Source: Phormidesmis priestleyi ULC007
Lineage (GTDB): Bacteria; Cyanobacteriota; Cyanobacteriia; Leptolyngbyales; Leptolyngbyaceae
Direction: 5' to 3'
Length of the DNA: 64,000 nucleotides
Assembly: GCF_001895925.1 (NCBI RefSeq)
Contig: NZ_MPPI01000017.1
Location: forward strand, 20,877-84,876
In this document: piece by piece, positions 1 through 8,451 of the stretch
Numbering within the stretch: position 1 is the stretch's first letter
Layout of the letters: each line of letters starts with the position of its first letter
The notes under the pieces: generated by a model
Told to the model about the DNA's origin: nothing
Database searches by the model: none
What the model saw: only the letters and a program-made list of their open reading frames with translations
Made by a program: the position numbers and the translations under genes

Positions 1-2
1 TG

Positions 3-254
3 CAAGACGATCGCGGGATCTTGATCTATAGTGTGATGCAAAATTCTCCGGCGGCGAGGGCTGGGCTGCGCGCAGGAGACGTGATCAAAAAGATCAATGG
101 TCAGGCGGTGGAGACAGCCGATCAGGTTCAGAACGCGGTAGAAGCCAGTTCTGTAGGGGGATCACTGCAAGTAGAAGTTAATCGCAACGGGCGAGCGACT
201 ACGGTTGCGGTGCAGCCAGGAGCGTTTCCGACACAGACGGCTCAAAGTGAATAA
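3..254 (+). CDS. HtrA/HhoA-type serine protease, C-terminal PDZ part (5' end outside window)
   Basis: The frame is open from the left edge and encodes only the C-terminal PDZ domain of a trypsin-like HtrA/Deg protease. The residues NSPAARAGLRAGDVIKKING match the carboxylate-binding and helix region of PDZ domains. The ending PGAFPT is nearly the same as the end of the complete HhoA-type protein at 44760-45953. The protease domain with the catalytic triad lies outside the window. In the family the PDZ domain regulates or gates periplasmic or lumenal proteolysis. It converges with exbD. Identification rests on similarity to the two complete paralogues in the window. Confidence 0.85.
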   Translation, partial: QDDRGILIYSVMQNSPAARAGLRAGDVIKKINGQAVETADQVQNAVEASSVGGSLQVEVNRNGRATTVAVQPGAFPTQTAQSE

Positions 255-268
255 GCGGTTAGGCTCGT

Positions 269-326
269 GAATTAAATAATGTCGGTTATTTGTAAGTCAA
301 TGGGCACGGCGGTGCCATGCCCCTAC
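269..326 (+). repeat. Short dispersed repeat B, copy 1
   Basis: A stretch beginning GAATTAAATAATGTCGGTTA and ending with the palindrome GGGCACGGCGGTGCC plus CCCCTAC. The same layout recurs at 4978-5036 on this strand and at 22957-23011 on the other strand. It lies between two convergent genes and may act as a hairpin at transcript ends. No T-run follows, so I do not call it a terminator. Confidence 0.6.
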
Positions 327-739
327 TAGTTGCCTTCGATCGCCAACGATACGCGATCGCCGCCCATGTCGCGCAGGGTGCCCAGCAGCTTAACGACTTG
401 CTCGTAAGGGATTTTGCTGTCAGCTTTGAGAATTACGACTCCTTTGGGGTTTTGAGTCAGGTAGGATTGAACCTTTTGACCCAATTCGTCAGAGGAAACT
501 GGCTTTTCTGCCAGAATGATTTGATTTTGCAGATTGAGTCCGACGATTAGCGGGTCGGGTTCCTTGGTCTCGATCGCGCCAGCACTCGTGCTAGGTAGTG
601 TGACGTTAACGGTTTGCTGCGTAGTTAATGTCATCGCAATGATGATAAAGAATGTCAAGATAGTCATTAACACATCCATCATCGGCACCAGGTTGACTTC
701 TGGCATTTCTGATTGCTTTTGCTGTGATTTAAACCGCAT
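326..739 (-). CDS. exbD: ExbD/TolR-type biopolymer transport protein
   Basis: A small inner-membrane protein of about 137 residues. It has a short cytoplasmic N-terminus, one membrane segment at about residues 18-42 (NLVPMMDVLMTILTFFIII, which contains the conserved aspartate), and a periplasmic ExbD/TolR domain. ExbD works with the ExbB channel to turn proton flow into force on a TonB or TolA partner. ExbB is directly upstream on the same strand, so the two form an operon. A GTG lies one codon before the chosen ATG and could be the start instead. No tonB is visible nearby. Confidence 0.9.
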   Translation of the reverse strand: MRFKSQQKQSEMPEVNLVPMMDVLMTILTFFIIIAMTLTTQQTVNVTLPSTSAGAIETKEPDPLIVGLNLQNQIILAEKPVSSDELGQKVQSYLTQNPKGVVILKADSKIPYEQVVKLLGTLRDMGGDRVSLAIEGN

Positions 740-831
740 CACTCATACCGTTGTTAATTTCAGCTTATGTAGACTTTGGGGTTGTTGAAGCAATTTTGAC
801 TGAGAGTCAGCAGCCTTTTAGAAACCATTCT

Positions 832-1536
832 TTAGCTGTCAATTAACTGCACCTTGCTTGCATTTGAATAGTCATCATCAGACTGATGGTGATTGTGATG
901 AAACGTCGGTTCATACCAAATCTCACGGTAGATTAGTTCCAGATCGCTGCCGACTCTGCCAAAATAGTCAACCTGACGAGATTGTAGAGTCACCATGACT
1001 CGAAAAATGGCTAGAGAGATAATTGCGACAACCATCCCAGATGCAGTAGTGATCAGCGCTTCACCAATTCCTGCGGCGGCTTTGGTGGTGTCAGCAGAAG
1101 TTCCACCGCCGCCAATTTTTAAGCTTGCAAAGGTGGCAATTAATCCGGTGACGGTTCCCAATAGCCCTAAAAGAGGTGCCAGCCCAACCACCGATTCTAA
1201 AAGTTTGTCGCCCTTTCGCATTTGAATAAATTCCCGATCGGCAGCCGCTTCCATTGCTAACCGAAACGTTTCAGGAGTCGGCTGCTTGAGTTTGAGCGGA
1301 GCCAATAAAAATCGACCGATCGCTAACTCTTGAGCTTGGCTAGCAATCTCAGCGGCTCTAGATAAATCAAATCGAGCCGCTTCTATCACGTCGTGCACAA
1401 TGCGTTCTTCTTGGCTCATTAGTTGAAACCAAAACCAGGATCTTTCTAGACCACAGGCGATCGTGGCGATCGACATCCCCACCAGGGGAATCATCGTCAG
1501 TCCACCTTTCGCGATCGTTTCAAATAAGTTAGACAT
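832..1536 (-). CDS. exbB: ExbB/TolQ/MotA-type proton channel protein
   Basis: A membrane protein of about 234 residues in the MotA/TolQ/ExbB family. An N-terminal membrane helix (about residues 10-28) is followed by a cytoplasmic stretch. Two further helices carry the family pattern VVGLAPLLGLLGTVTGLI and the segment ALITTASGMVVAIISLAIF. It forms the pentameric proton channel that drives ExbD. I chose the ATG at 1536 because homologues begin near MSNLF; an in-frame TTG adds nine residues. The C-terminus is charged and His/Asp rich. It is the first gene of the exbB-exbD operon. Confidence 0.9.
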   Translation of the reverse strand: MSNLFETIAKGGLTMIPLVGMSIATIACGLERSWFWFQLMSQEERIVHDVIEAARFDLSRAAEIASQAQELAIGRFLLAPLKLKQPTPETFRLAMEAAADREFIQMRKGDKLLESVVGLAPLLGLLGTVTGLIATFASLKIGGGGTSADTTKAAAGIGEALITTASGMVVAIISLAIFRVMVTLQSRQVDYFGRVGSDLELIYREIWYEPTFHHNHHQSDDDYSNASKVQLIDS

Positions 1537-1688
1537 ATCCTGGCAGTTACTTTTTAGACACAAAACACACGCACCCTTCGATAGGATACTTGAATTCTTT
1601 AGGGAGCCTGGTTAAGCGAGGGTAAGCGTTCAGTTATCTCGACTTTAAGAGTTAGGCGATCGTGTCTCAATCTATCTTTGACAAAGTG

Positions 1689-3374
1689 CTAATGACGAAC
1701 CTTCATTTCGACCAACAATTTGACGAGTGAAATCAATTCGTCTTTTATGCGATCGATTTGTTCGCATTCTGCAATAGGCAACTCTGAATCATCAGTTGCC
1801 ATTTTTAGCGTTGCTTTAGCTTGCAAAGATTGGATCGTGGTTTGTAACTGTTGAGCCTTGACTAACGCCTCATTGAGTTGAGACTCGGTTGCTTTTGCCA
1901 GACGATGAAGTCTTTTGTTGCGCTCTAAACGGTTGATAAGGCGCGTCACTAACTCAGGGCCGACGATCGGTTTGCTGACAAAATCATCTGCCCCGGCGCT
2001 AAACACTTGATTGACAATATCGGTCTCTTTGTGAACCGTCAGAAACACGATCGGCAACTCGCTCCAGTGTGGGTCATTGCGAATCACTTGACAGAGTTCG
2101 ATGCCGTTTAGATAAGGCATTTCAACATCAAGCACTAATAGATCGGGCGATACGGCTTCTAGGGTTTGCCAAAATTGACGAGGGTCAGCGATCGTGCTTA
2201 CCTGCAAACCCCACGGCTGAAGCAAGGTTTGCAGCAGTGCCAGGATTTTAGGGTCATCGTCCACTAGTAAAATCTTGGTTTCTGCCTGATCTAATTGCTG
2301 AACCTGAGCCAGAGGCAACGGTTGCGTAGATTCTGCACTCTCTAAGGTTGAACTAGGTGATTGAGAAATTTCTTGCCGCAGAGAATTCACCCAAGTTTGC
2401 ACTGGCTCTGAAGAAATGTCATGATCTCTCAAAGCACTCTCAATCAGGGCTGCCAACCTCGACCCTTCTGGAAACCCAAATGTTCCGAGCGACCCCGCGA
2501 GTGAATGTGCCTCTAATTGCGCCGCTGCCAGCAAATCTGCATCCACGCTGCCCTGAGCAACGGCAGCGATCGCCCTTTCAATCACCGAGATTTGATCACT
2601 CACATGACCTTGAAACCGTTCCCAGACTCCGGCAATCTTGACCAACATCGCCGCCTGATCTGATGGCGCTGGAGTTGAGAGCGATCGACTCTTCACCCCT
2701 GCTGATGGCTTCAGCCGATAGCCAATGCCATAAACCGTCTCGACTAGACCGCCTGCCGCGCCTGCTGCCCTGAGCTTGTGCCGTAACCCTTTGATATGAG
2801 TTCGCACCGCTTCTTCTCCGGGCATATCGTTATAAGTCCAGAGATGTTCTAGGATCATGCCGCAGCTAAACACTCGCCGACTGTTTCGCAAAAATAGCTC
2901 TAGCAGCGCATACTCTTTGGGGGTTAGCGCTAAAGACTGGTCTTGATAAGTCACTTCGCAACTGCTGGGGTCAAGCCGCAGGTGTTCCCACTCCAGCACG
3001 GGTTGCAAAGCGTTGCTGCCGCGTCTTAACAGCGCTCGAATTCGGGCAACCAGTTCTTCTTCTTGAAAGGGTTTGACCACATAGTCATCGGCTCCAGCAT
3101 CTAGCCCGATCGCTTTGTCGTGACTGCTATCTCGCCGGGTTAAGAGCAAAATCGGCATTGGGTAGCCGTGCGATCGGATGTGCTGACAAAGACTAATGCC
3201 ATCCAGTTTGGGCAACATCACATCGAGCAGCACCAGGTCATAGTCAAAGGTTTCAATCAGGTTCCATGCAGCTTGACCATCGGTGACCACTTCAACGGCA
3301 TAGTTTTGGCCCGTCAGAATTTCTGTTAGAGCATGGGTCATCAACTCATCGTCGTCAACGATCAAGATTCGCAT
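1689..3374 (-). CDS. Multidomain response regulator (REC - OmpR wHTH - HPt - REC)
   Basis: A 561-residue regulator with four modules. A receiver domain at about 1-120 has the acidic pair VDDDE, phospho-acceptor Asp in LLDVMLPKLDG and Lys in VVKPF. An OmpR/PhoB winged helix follows at about 128-225. A histidine-phosphotransfer-like helical domain (about 235-345) has the phosphorylatable His in LEAHSLAGS. A second receiver (about 368-485) has Asp in LVLDVEMPYLNG, and the tail is a coiled coil. The layout suggests an internal phosphorelay that ends on a DNA-binding output. No kinase gene is adjacent. The order of phosphotransfer is inference. Confidence 0.88.
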   Translation of the reverse strand: MRILIVDDDELMTHALTEILTGQNYAVEVVTDGQAAWNLIETFDYDLVLLDVMLPKLDGISLCQHIRSHGYPMPILLLTRRDSSHDKAIGLDAGADDYVVKPFQEEELVARIRALLRRGSNALQPVLEWEHLRLDPSSCEVTYQDQSLALTPKEYALLELFLRNSRRVFSCGMILEHLWTYNDMPGEEAVRTHIKGLRHKLRAAGAAGGLVETVYGIGYRLKPSAGVKSRSLSTPAPSDQAAMLVKIAGVWERFQGHVSDQISVIERAIAAVAQGSVDADLLAAAQLEAHSLAGSLGTFGFPEGSRLAALIESALRDHDISSEPVQTWVNSLRQEISQSPSSTLESAESTQPLPLAQVQQLDQAETKILLVDDDPKILALLQTLLQPWGLQVSTIADPRQFWQTLEAVSPDLLVLDVEMPYLNGIELCQVIRNDPHWSELPIVFLTVHKETDIVNQVFSAGADDFVSKPIVGPELVTRLINRLERNKRLHRLAKATESQLNEALVKAQQLQTTIQSLQAKATLKMATDDSELPIAECEQIDRIKDELISLVKLLVEMKVRH

Positions 3375-3483
3375 TCTTAAACCATCCTTCAGAACAGGGC
3401 ACGACTCAAGCGATTACGCTGATCTTAGAATTTTGACCGGGAGCGACTTCATAATTGGTTACAAATATCCATCAACTAAGTCT

Positions 3484-4698
3484 TCACCCTCGACGATCGA
3501 CGGCTTCTTGCACAGGCAGTTGCTCTGGTTTGACCGCGATCGCTTCTGTCTGATTTCCCCGCTTGACTGTGATTTGCATTGGGTTGCCGATACTACTCGC
3601 TTCGACCTGCTCTTGCACTTGTCGAGAACTTTGAATCGCCACATTGTTAACCGATTGAATCACGTCACCCGGACGCAACCCCGCACGAGCCGCCGGGGAG
3701 TTAGGCGCAACTGCGATCACGATCACGCCAGAGTCTTGATTGACTTTAAACCCAGCATTGCTTTGATTGATCTGCGATCGTAACTCTGGGCTTAACTCGC
3801 CCATTTGAACGCCCAAATAGGGATGGTCAACGCGACCTTTTGTAGCAAGCTGCTCTGCGATCCGTTTCACCGTGTTGATGGGGATTGCAAACCCTAACCC
3901 TTGTGCGCCTTGAATGATCGCAGTGTTGACTCCAATCACTTCACCCGATGAGTTGAGCAACGGCCCGCCAGAGTTGCCCGGATTGATCGCAGCATCGGTT
4001 TGGATAAAGTTAATGCGCTCAGTCGGAACGCCGACATCAGCGCTCGATCGTCCGGTCGCGCTGATAATGCCTTGAGTGACGGTGTTGTCAAGTCCGAGCG
4101 GGTTGCCGATCGCGATCGCGGCTTGCCCCGGCAGTAAGTTGTCTGAGTTTCCTAATCTTGCGGTGGGTAGCCCCGTCGCGTCGATTTTAACTACGGCCAG
4201 GTCGGTCACGCGATCGGTTCCGACTACTTCGCCTCGTAGCCGTCGCCCATCGGTAAGCACTACGACCACACTGTCGGCTCCTTCGACCACATGGGCATTG
4301 GTGACGACTCGACCATCAGCGCTGGTGATAAAGCCTGACCCAGTGCCTCGCTGCACTTGTTGTTTGCGAGGTGCCTGACCGCCAAAAAATTGCTCGATCG
4401 AGGGGTCTTGAAGTTCTTCTTGCACCGTGCGAGTCGAGTTGATTCGCACGACGGCGGGCCCAGTCTGCTTGACAACTTGAGTCACATAATCGGGATTGTC
4501 GCTCGATCGAATTGGAGTCAATTGATTAGGTTGAGTCGGTGCCACAGGAGCCGTCTGGCTCAGAATGGGTTCTTGGGGCTGACTTGAGCCTCTAATTGCA
4601 GAACATCCTACACTGCTGCTTGCAGTTAATAGAGCCAGATAAAACGCAGAGTGTTTAAGGATTTGTTTCACAGGTGCTGACATGTATTTTTGAATCAT
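3484..4698 (-). CDS. HtrA/HhoA-type serine protease, probable lipoprotein
   Basis: A complete 404-residue trypsin-like protease with one C-terminal PDZ domain. The catalytic triad is visible as His in TNAHVV, Asp in VTDLAVVKI and Ser in NPGNSGGPLL. The PDZ domain carries NSPAARAGLRPGDVIQSVN. The N-terminus has a hydrophobic signal followed by SSVGC, a plausible lipobox, so it may be anchored to a membrane on the periplasmic or lumenal side. In cyanobacteria these Deg proteases handle protein quality control under light and heat stress. An alternative start at 4683 removes five residues. It is one of three paralogues in this window. Confidence 0.92.
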   Translation of the reverse strand: MIQKYMSAPVKQILKHSAFYLALLTASSSVGCSAIRGSSQPQEPILSQTAPVAPTQPNQLTPIRSSDNPDYVTQVVKQTGPAVVRINSTRTVQEELQDPSIEQFFGGQAPRKQQVQRGTGSGFITSADGRVVTNAHVVEGADSVVVVLTDGRRLRGEVVGTDRVTDLAVVKIDATGLPTARLGNSDNLLPGQAAIAIGNPLGLDNTVTQGIISATGRSSADVGVPTERINFIQTDAAINPGNSGGPLLNSSGEVIGVNTAIIQGAQGLGFAIPINTVKRIAEQLATKGRVDHPYLGVQMGELSPELRSQINQSNAGFKVNQDSGVIVIAVAPNSPAARAGLRPGDVIQSVNNVAIQSSRQVQEQVEASSIGNPMQITVKRGNQTEAIAVKPEQLPVQEAVDRRG

Positions 4699-4727
4699 GC
4701 AGGAGATTGTCTTCTAGGAATATATCC

Positions 4728-4986
4728 TAACGATCGTGGATTAAATAACCTGTCAATCTTATGATCAAACTCTTGATTCGTCATGGCTGAGATTTTCGCC
4801 CCCTAAATCCCCCAAAATTAGGGAACTTTGAGCCAAGATTCCCGGTTTCAAAGTCCCCCAGAATGGGAGATTTAGGGAGCACAAGCCGACTCAAACGCAG
4901 CCATCAACGAACTGATAGACGCGCTAGTTGAGTCCGAGAAGTTGCACCTTAATAAATCCACGTTCTTAACGATCGTGGATTAAATA
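4728..4986. repeat. 20-bp direct repeats bracketing palindromic element copy 1
   Basis: The 20-mer TAACGATCGTGGATTAAATA occurs at 4728-4747 and again at 4967-4986. The palindromic element at about 4798-4880 sits between them. The gap from 4699 to 5057 holds no gene; it contains only this pair, the palindromic element and a copy of repeat B. The direct repeat is much longer than a usual target duplication, so it may reflect recombination between repeats. Confidence 0.6.
4798..4880. repeat. Palindromic intergenic element (MITE-like), copy 1
   Basis: The core starts GCCCCCTAAATCCCCCAAAA and ends with its imperfect complement GGGAGATTTAGGGAGC, so it can fold into one long hairpin. The same core occurs at about 19202-19287, 22809-22890, 42858-42938 and 55884-55951. 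The flanking arm after it (ACAAGCCGACTCAAACGCAG and on) resembles the arms of the copies at 22.8 and 42.9 kb. This is the most diverged copy. No transposase gene lies with it. Confidence 0.75.
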
Positions 4987-5036
4987 GGATCGGTTACTGG
5001 CAGTGTCAATGGGCACAGCAGTGCCATGGCCTTACG
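4978..5036 (+). repeat. Short dispersed repeat B, copy 2
   Basis: It begins GATTAAATAGGATCGGTTAC and contains the palindrome GGGCACAGCAGTGCC, followed by ATGGCCTTAC. It matches the copies at 269-326 and, inverted, 22957-23011. It lies just past the 3' end of the minus-strand regulator at 5058. Confidence 0.6.
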
Positions 5037-5057
5037 ATTAATGGACGAGATCCAAGT

Positions 5058-5789
5058 CTACGAATCGTTTAAGAGTGCTCGATCGTCCTCCCATTGGTTG
5101 CCTAATCTTCCTGACAGGCTGTTTTTCTCGTTGGGAACCGCATTGGCATAGATGGCAAGTTGCGATCGATTTCGGAGATTGAGGCGACTGAGAATGCTGG
5201 TTACATGGGTTTTCACAGTTCCTTCTGTGATGTAAAGCCGTTGGGCAATTTCGCGGTTTGTCGCCCCGACCCCAATTAACCGTAGAACTTCGTGTTCTCG
5301 TGCAGTGATTTCTGAAGGCTTTGATGGAGATGCTTGGTTTGTTGAAGTCGAAACCCCGTCTGTCGCCAACAATTTATCAAATAACCCTGGGCCAAATTGA
5401 GTATAGCCATAATGCCCAAAGCGAATCGCATTTGCCAACTCACGCGAAGGCATATCTTTGAGCAAATAGCCTTTTGCCCCTGCCCTCATTGCTCCAGCAA
5501 TATAAGAATCATCATCAAACGTGCTTAAGACGAGAACTTTGACATTAGGAAAGTTTTGAGTAATTAGCTTTGTTGCGGTTCGGCCATCCATTTCGGGCAT
5601 CCGAATATCCATCAGCACGACATCAGGCTGGAGAGTGGCAACCAGTTCTAGCGCAACTTTGCCATTTTCAGCATCGCCGACCACCTGCAAATCAGGCTCT
5701 ATCTCTAGCATTGCTTTGAGTCCCTGCCGAATCAGGCTTTGGTCATCAACAATCAACAGGCGAATTGGAGGGGATTGATCAGGTTTCAT
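5058..5789 (-). CDS. NarL/FixJ-family response regulator
   Basis: A two-domain DNA-binding regulator of 243 residues. The receiver (about 8-130) has VDDQ, the phospho-acceptor Asp in VVLMDIRMPEMDG, and Lys in YLLKDMP. The C-terminal LuxR-type helix-turn-helix (about 165-225) has the pattern TAREHEVLRLI and GTVKTHVTSILSRL. It would be phosphorylated by a NarX-type sensor kinase, but none lies nearby. A paralogue with the same layout is at 6584-7306, with one unknown gene between them. A weak Shine-Dalgarno AGGT lies upstream of the ATG. Confidence 0.92.
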   Translation of the reverse strand: MKPDQSPPIRLLIVDDQSLIRQGLKAMLEIEPDLQVVGDAENGKVALELVATLQPDVVLMDIRMPEMDGRTATKLITQNFPNVKVLVLSTFDDDSYIAGAMRAGAKGYLLKDMPSRELANAIRFGHYGYTQFGPGLFDKLLATDGVSTSTNQASPSKPSEITAREHEVLRLIGVGATNREIAQRLYITEGTVKTHVTSILSRLNLRNRSQLAIYANAVPNEKNSLSGRLGNQWEDDRALLNDS

Positions 5790-5901
5790 CGGGGGCGACC
5801 TCTTAAGGGTGAGATGAATGATCGAGGGGTGGTTAAGTCAGTCAATAAACAGAGCAATGGACAAAGGCATGACGTTGATGATTTCTCTAGAAGCGGATGA
5901 G

Positions 5902-6315
5902 TCAAAATTCGACTAGCCGCGCGATGCCACTGAGCGATCGCGTCTGATAGGTTTCAACTTGTCCTTCAACTCGCCGCCAACCCCTCGGCTGCGGCAGTCG
6001 TCGAGTCGTCAGAATCACCTCAGCCTGAATGGAATACTCCATTACACCGACAGGTAGATAAACAATGGGTAACAGCAAGGTCAATATTTTCTCACTTTGT
6101 TGAGCGAGATCAGACGCTAGTGTGACGGTGATCAGTCTGCCGATCGCGATGGCAATGATGCTAATTTCGTCACCGCTAAAATGGTTACTACGATCGAGTA
6201 GCGCGGTTTGATAATCGAGTTCTGAAACACCTGATTGACGACCGATCGAGTATTGAATCTGAGTTTCGCCATTGTGGAAGACAAACAGATTGGGTTCAAA
6301 GACTTGATTGCTCAT
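5902..6315 (-). CDS. Hypothetical protein between two NarL-type regulators
   Basis: A protein of about 137 residues that I do not recognise. It has no signal peptide. Two moderately hydrophobic stretches are visible, one around ISIIAIAIGRLITVTLA and one around ILTLLLPIVYLPVG. Both look like beta-strands of a folded domain more than membrane helices. The C-terminus is basic (RRLPQPRGWRRVEG). I chose the ATG at 6315; an in-frame TTG at 6354 would add 13 residues. Neither start has a clear Shine-Dalgarno. Its place between two similar regulators on the same strand may mean a shared pathway, which is inference. Confidence 0.6.
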   Translation of the reverse strand: MSNQVFEPNLFVFHNGETQIQYSIGRQSGVSELDYQTALLDRSNHFSGDEISIIAIAIGRLITVTLASDLAQQSEKILTLLLPIVYLPVGVMEYSIQAEVILTTRRLPQPRGWRRVEGQVETYQTRSLSGIARLVEF

Positions 6316-6583
6316 GCGAATTCGGTGTGGAGACTTGCTTGGGTGCGTCCGCAAATCAGCTTGAATTCTTCCATTTTGGTCATGAATTTAAGCCTGATGG
6401 GAGTTAAGTGCCCCCAGATTTACAGGCTCAATTTACCGGGTTTAAAGGGTTGCTCACATCGAATAGATGTCACGGCTGAGATAGGAGATTTGTCATGGAG
6501 TGGGACTGGATTAGTCATCGTGTATTCTCTCGCTAGTGACTACCTCCTTTTAGACGTGCGTCTTGATGAAGTTATGCAATCTC

Positions 6584-7306
6584 TCATTTTTCGTCTCTTC
6601 CTTCTAACCAGGGGCGACAGGAATTTGCCACGATCGCGGCCTGGGTGCGATCACGCAAGTTCAGTCGGGTAAGAATGTGTGTAATGTGATTTCTCACCGT
6701 TCCTTCAGACAGGTGGAGCGCTTGGGAGATTTCTCGGTTATTTGCGCCCCCGGCAATCAATCGCAACACGTCTCGCTCTCTATCGGTCAGTTCCGCCAAG
6801 CCGGGAGGTAATGGTTGCGGTGAGTCTGGCTTTGTGGGTGGCGGTTCAGCCATCACTTTTTTAGCAATCACTTTTTCGACGATTCCCGGCCCAAATTGGG
6901 TATAGCCTTGGTGAACCGATCGGATCGCTTTAGCCAGTTCATCGGCGGGAGTGTCTTTGAGCAAATATCCCTTGGCCCCAAAGCGCAGCGCCTCAGAAAC
7001 GTATTCTGTATCGTTAAATGTGGTCAAAACCAAAACCTTGAGGTCTGGAAACTGCTGACAAATTAGCCGGGTTGCTTCTACGCCATTCATCCCCGGCATG
7101 CGGATATCCATCAACACGACATCGGGAAATGGAGTTATTTCTGGCGCTTCAAGTTGATCGTTGGCTTGGCAGTCGGCTAGAAAGCGAATCGCGCTGTGAC
7201 CATTATCTGCTTCACCAATCACTTGGAGATCGGGCTTTGTTTCTAGCAGCGTCTTCAGACCCCGCCTCACAATTTCTTGGTCTTCTACAAGCAGCACTCG
7301 AATCAT
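6584..7306 (-). CDS. NarL/FixJ-family response regulator (paralogue of the 5058 gene)
   Basis: About 240 residues. The receiver domain has VEDQ, phospho-acceptor Asp in VVLMDIRMPGMNG and Lys in YLLKDTP. A C-terminal LuxR-type helix-turn-helix has TDRERDVLRLI and GTVRNHITHILTRL. A segment rich in acidic residues and proline lengthens the region before the phosphorylation site compared with the paralogue. The ATG at 7306 gives the usual N-terminus MIRVLLVEDQE; a longer in-frame start at 7354 is unlikely. No kinase is adjacent. Confidence 0.92.
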   Translation of the reverse strand: MIRVLLVEDQEIVRRGLKTLLETKPDLQVIGEADNGHSAIRFLADCQANDQLEAPEITPFPDVVLMDIRMPGMNGVEATRLICQQFPDLKVLVLTTFNDTEYVSEALRFGAKGYLLKDTPADELAKAIRSVHQGYTQFGPGIVEKVIAKKVMAEPPPTKPDSPQPLPPGLAELTDRERDVLRLIAGGANNREISQALHLSEGTVRNHITHILTRLNLRDRTQAAIVANSCRPWLEGRDEK

Positions 7307-7464
7307 AAGACTTGTTTTGAATAGCGCGATCGGATCTAAATTGATTGAATCCAACAGTTTTTGACCTATCTCTTCAGACAGATTTCCATCCTGGGAGATT
7401 ATGAGAGAATTTTACATAATTTAATACCAATCTAATATAATTTTAATCAGGGATAGCAAAATTC

Positions 7465-7656
7465 ATGGAACTCAAGAGAAGGCTTGACTTAATTCGATTT
7501 TTGAGAGAAGAACTGGCACTTCCGGCGGCAGCGATCGAGCTTGCTGCGCGTCAGTCTGAGCAAAACACGACCGCATTGCCAATGGTGCTTTGGCAATATG
7601 GCTTAGTGACGCTATCGCAACTCGATCAAATTTTTGATCGAATGGAAATTATTTAA
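7465..7656 (+). CDS. DUF2949-type small protein
   Basis: A 63-residue soluble protein. It has the pattern I associate with the cyanobacterial family DUF2949: an N-terminal helix RLDLIRFLREELALP, then LPMVLWQYGLVTLSQLDQIFD. The function is unknown. It is divergent from the regulator at 7306 and its stop codon overlaps the stop region of ftsE on the other strand by a few bases. The family call is from memory of the motif. Confidence 0.75.
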   Translation: MELKRRLDLIRFLREELALPAAAIELAARQSEQNTTALPMVLWQYGLVTLSQLDQIFDRMEII

Positions 7657-8396
7657 TAATTCACAGACGATAGCCGCCCGTTTTTAATCTGCACAACTGG
7701 ATGATTGGACAGACGAATCAAACTCTCATCGTGAGTCGTCACAATCACCGTAATGCCGATCTGATTCAGTTTTTTAAGAATCTTGATCACCTGCCAAGAA
7801 TTGTCTGGGTCGAGGTTTCCGGTTGGCTCGTCAGCCAAGAGTAAGGGAGGAGTGCCCACGATCGCACGAGCAATGCTAACTCGCTGCTGCTCACCGCCCG
7901 ATAGCTCTTCTGGGAAGCACTCTGCTTTGTGCTGCAATCCCACCATTTTGAGTGCGGGGGGCAAGCGTCGATTAATTTCTTTGCGCGTATAGCCCTGTGC
8001 CCACAGCACAAACGACACATTCTCAGTCACTGTACGCCTGGAAATCAGCTTGTAATCTTGAAAGACAATGCCGATCCGACGACGTAATAATGAGAGCCGA
8101 TCGCCCCGCAGCGTTGCCGGAAAATCATTGTCTACCCTGACTTCGCCCTCAGAGGCACACTCCTCGCCATAAAGCAGTTTGAGAAAGGTAGATTTGCCAG
8201 AACCCGACGGGCCCGTGACAAACAAGAAATCACCCCGCTTGACCTCTAAGCTGACATCGATCAGCGCTTGACTGCCATTGCGATAAGTTTTGCTAACACC
8301 CTTAAGCTGAATGATGCTGTCTTGATTAGGAGGCTGGCTCGACGATCGGCGATCGCGTTGCGCGTTTCCAGAAGAATCGGTGAGAACTTGCGGCAT
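7653..8396 (-). CDS. ftsE: FtsE-like ABC transporter ATP-binding protein
   Basis: A 247-residue ATPase. Walker A is GPSGSGKST, the signature is [15 protein letters not shown], and Walker B is [12 protein letters not shown] followed by the switch His in TTHDE. The stretch LKLLYGEE after Walker A is typical of FtsE. With the membrane protein FtsX, FtsE activates septal peptidoglycan hydrolysis. An extra N-terminal tail of about 28 residues rich in Ser, Gln and Arg precedes the ATPase domain. No ftsX lies next to it, so the partner must be elsewhere, as is common in cyanobacteria. Confidence 0.85.
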   Translation of the reverse strand: MPQVLTDSSGNAQRDRRSSSQPPNQDSIIQLKGVSKTYRNGSQALIDVSLEVKRGDFLFVTGPSGSGKSTFLKLLYGEECASEGEVRVDNDFPATLRGDRLSLLRRRIGIVFQDYKLISRRTVTENVSFVLWAQGYTRKEINRRLPPALKMVGLQHKAECFPEELSGGEQQRVSIARAIVGTPPLLLADEPTGNLDPDNSWQVIKILKKLNQIGITVIVTTHDESLIRLSNHPVVQIKNGRLSSVNY

Positions 8397-8451
8397 GAGA
8401 CGTGACGATGGAAATTCAATCTATTAGAACACGAAGACCCGAATCTAAACT

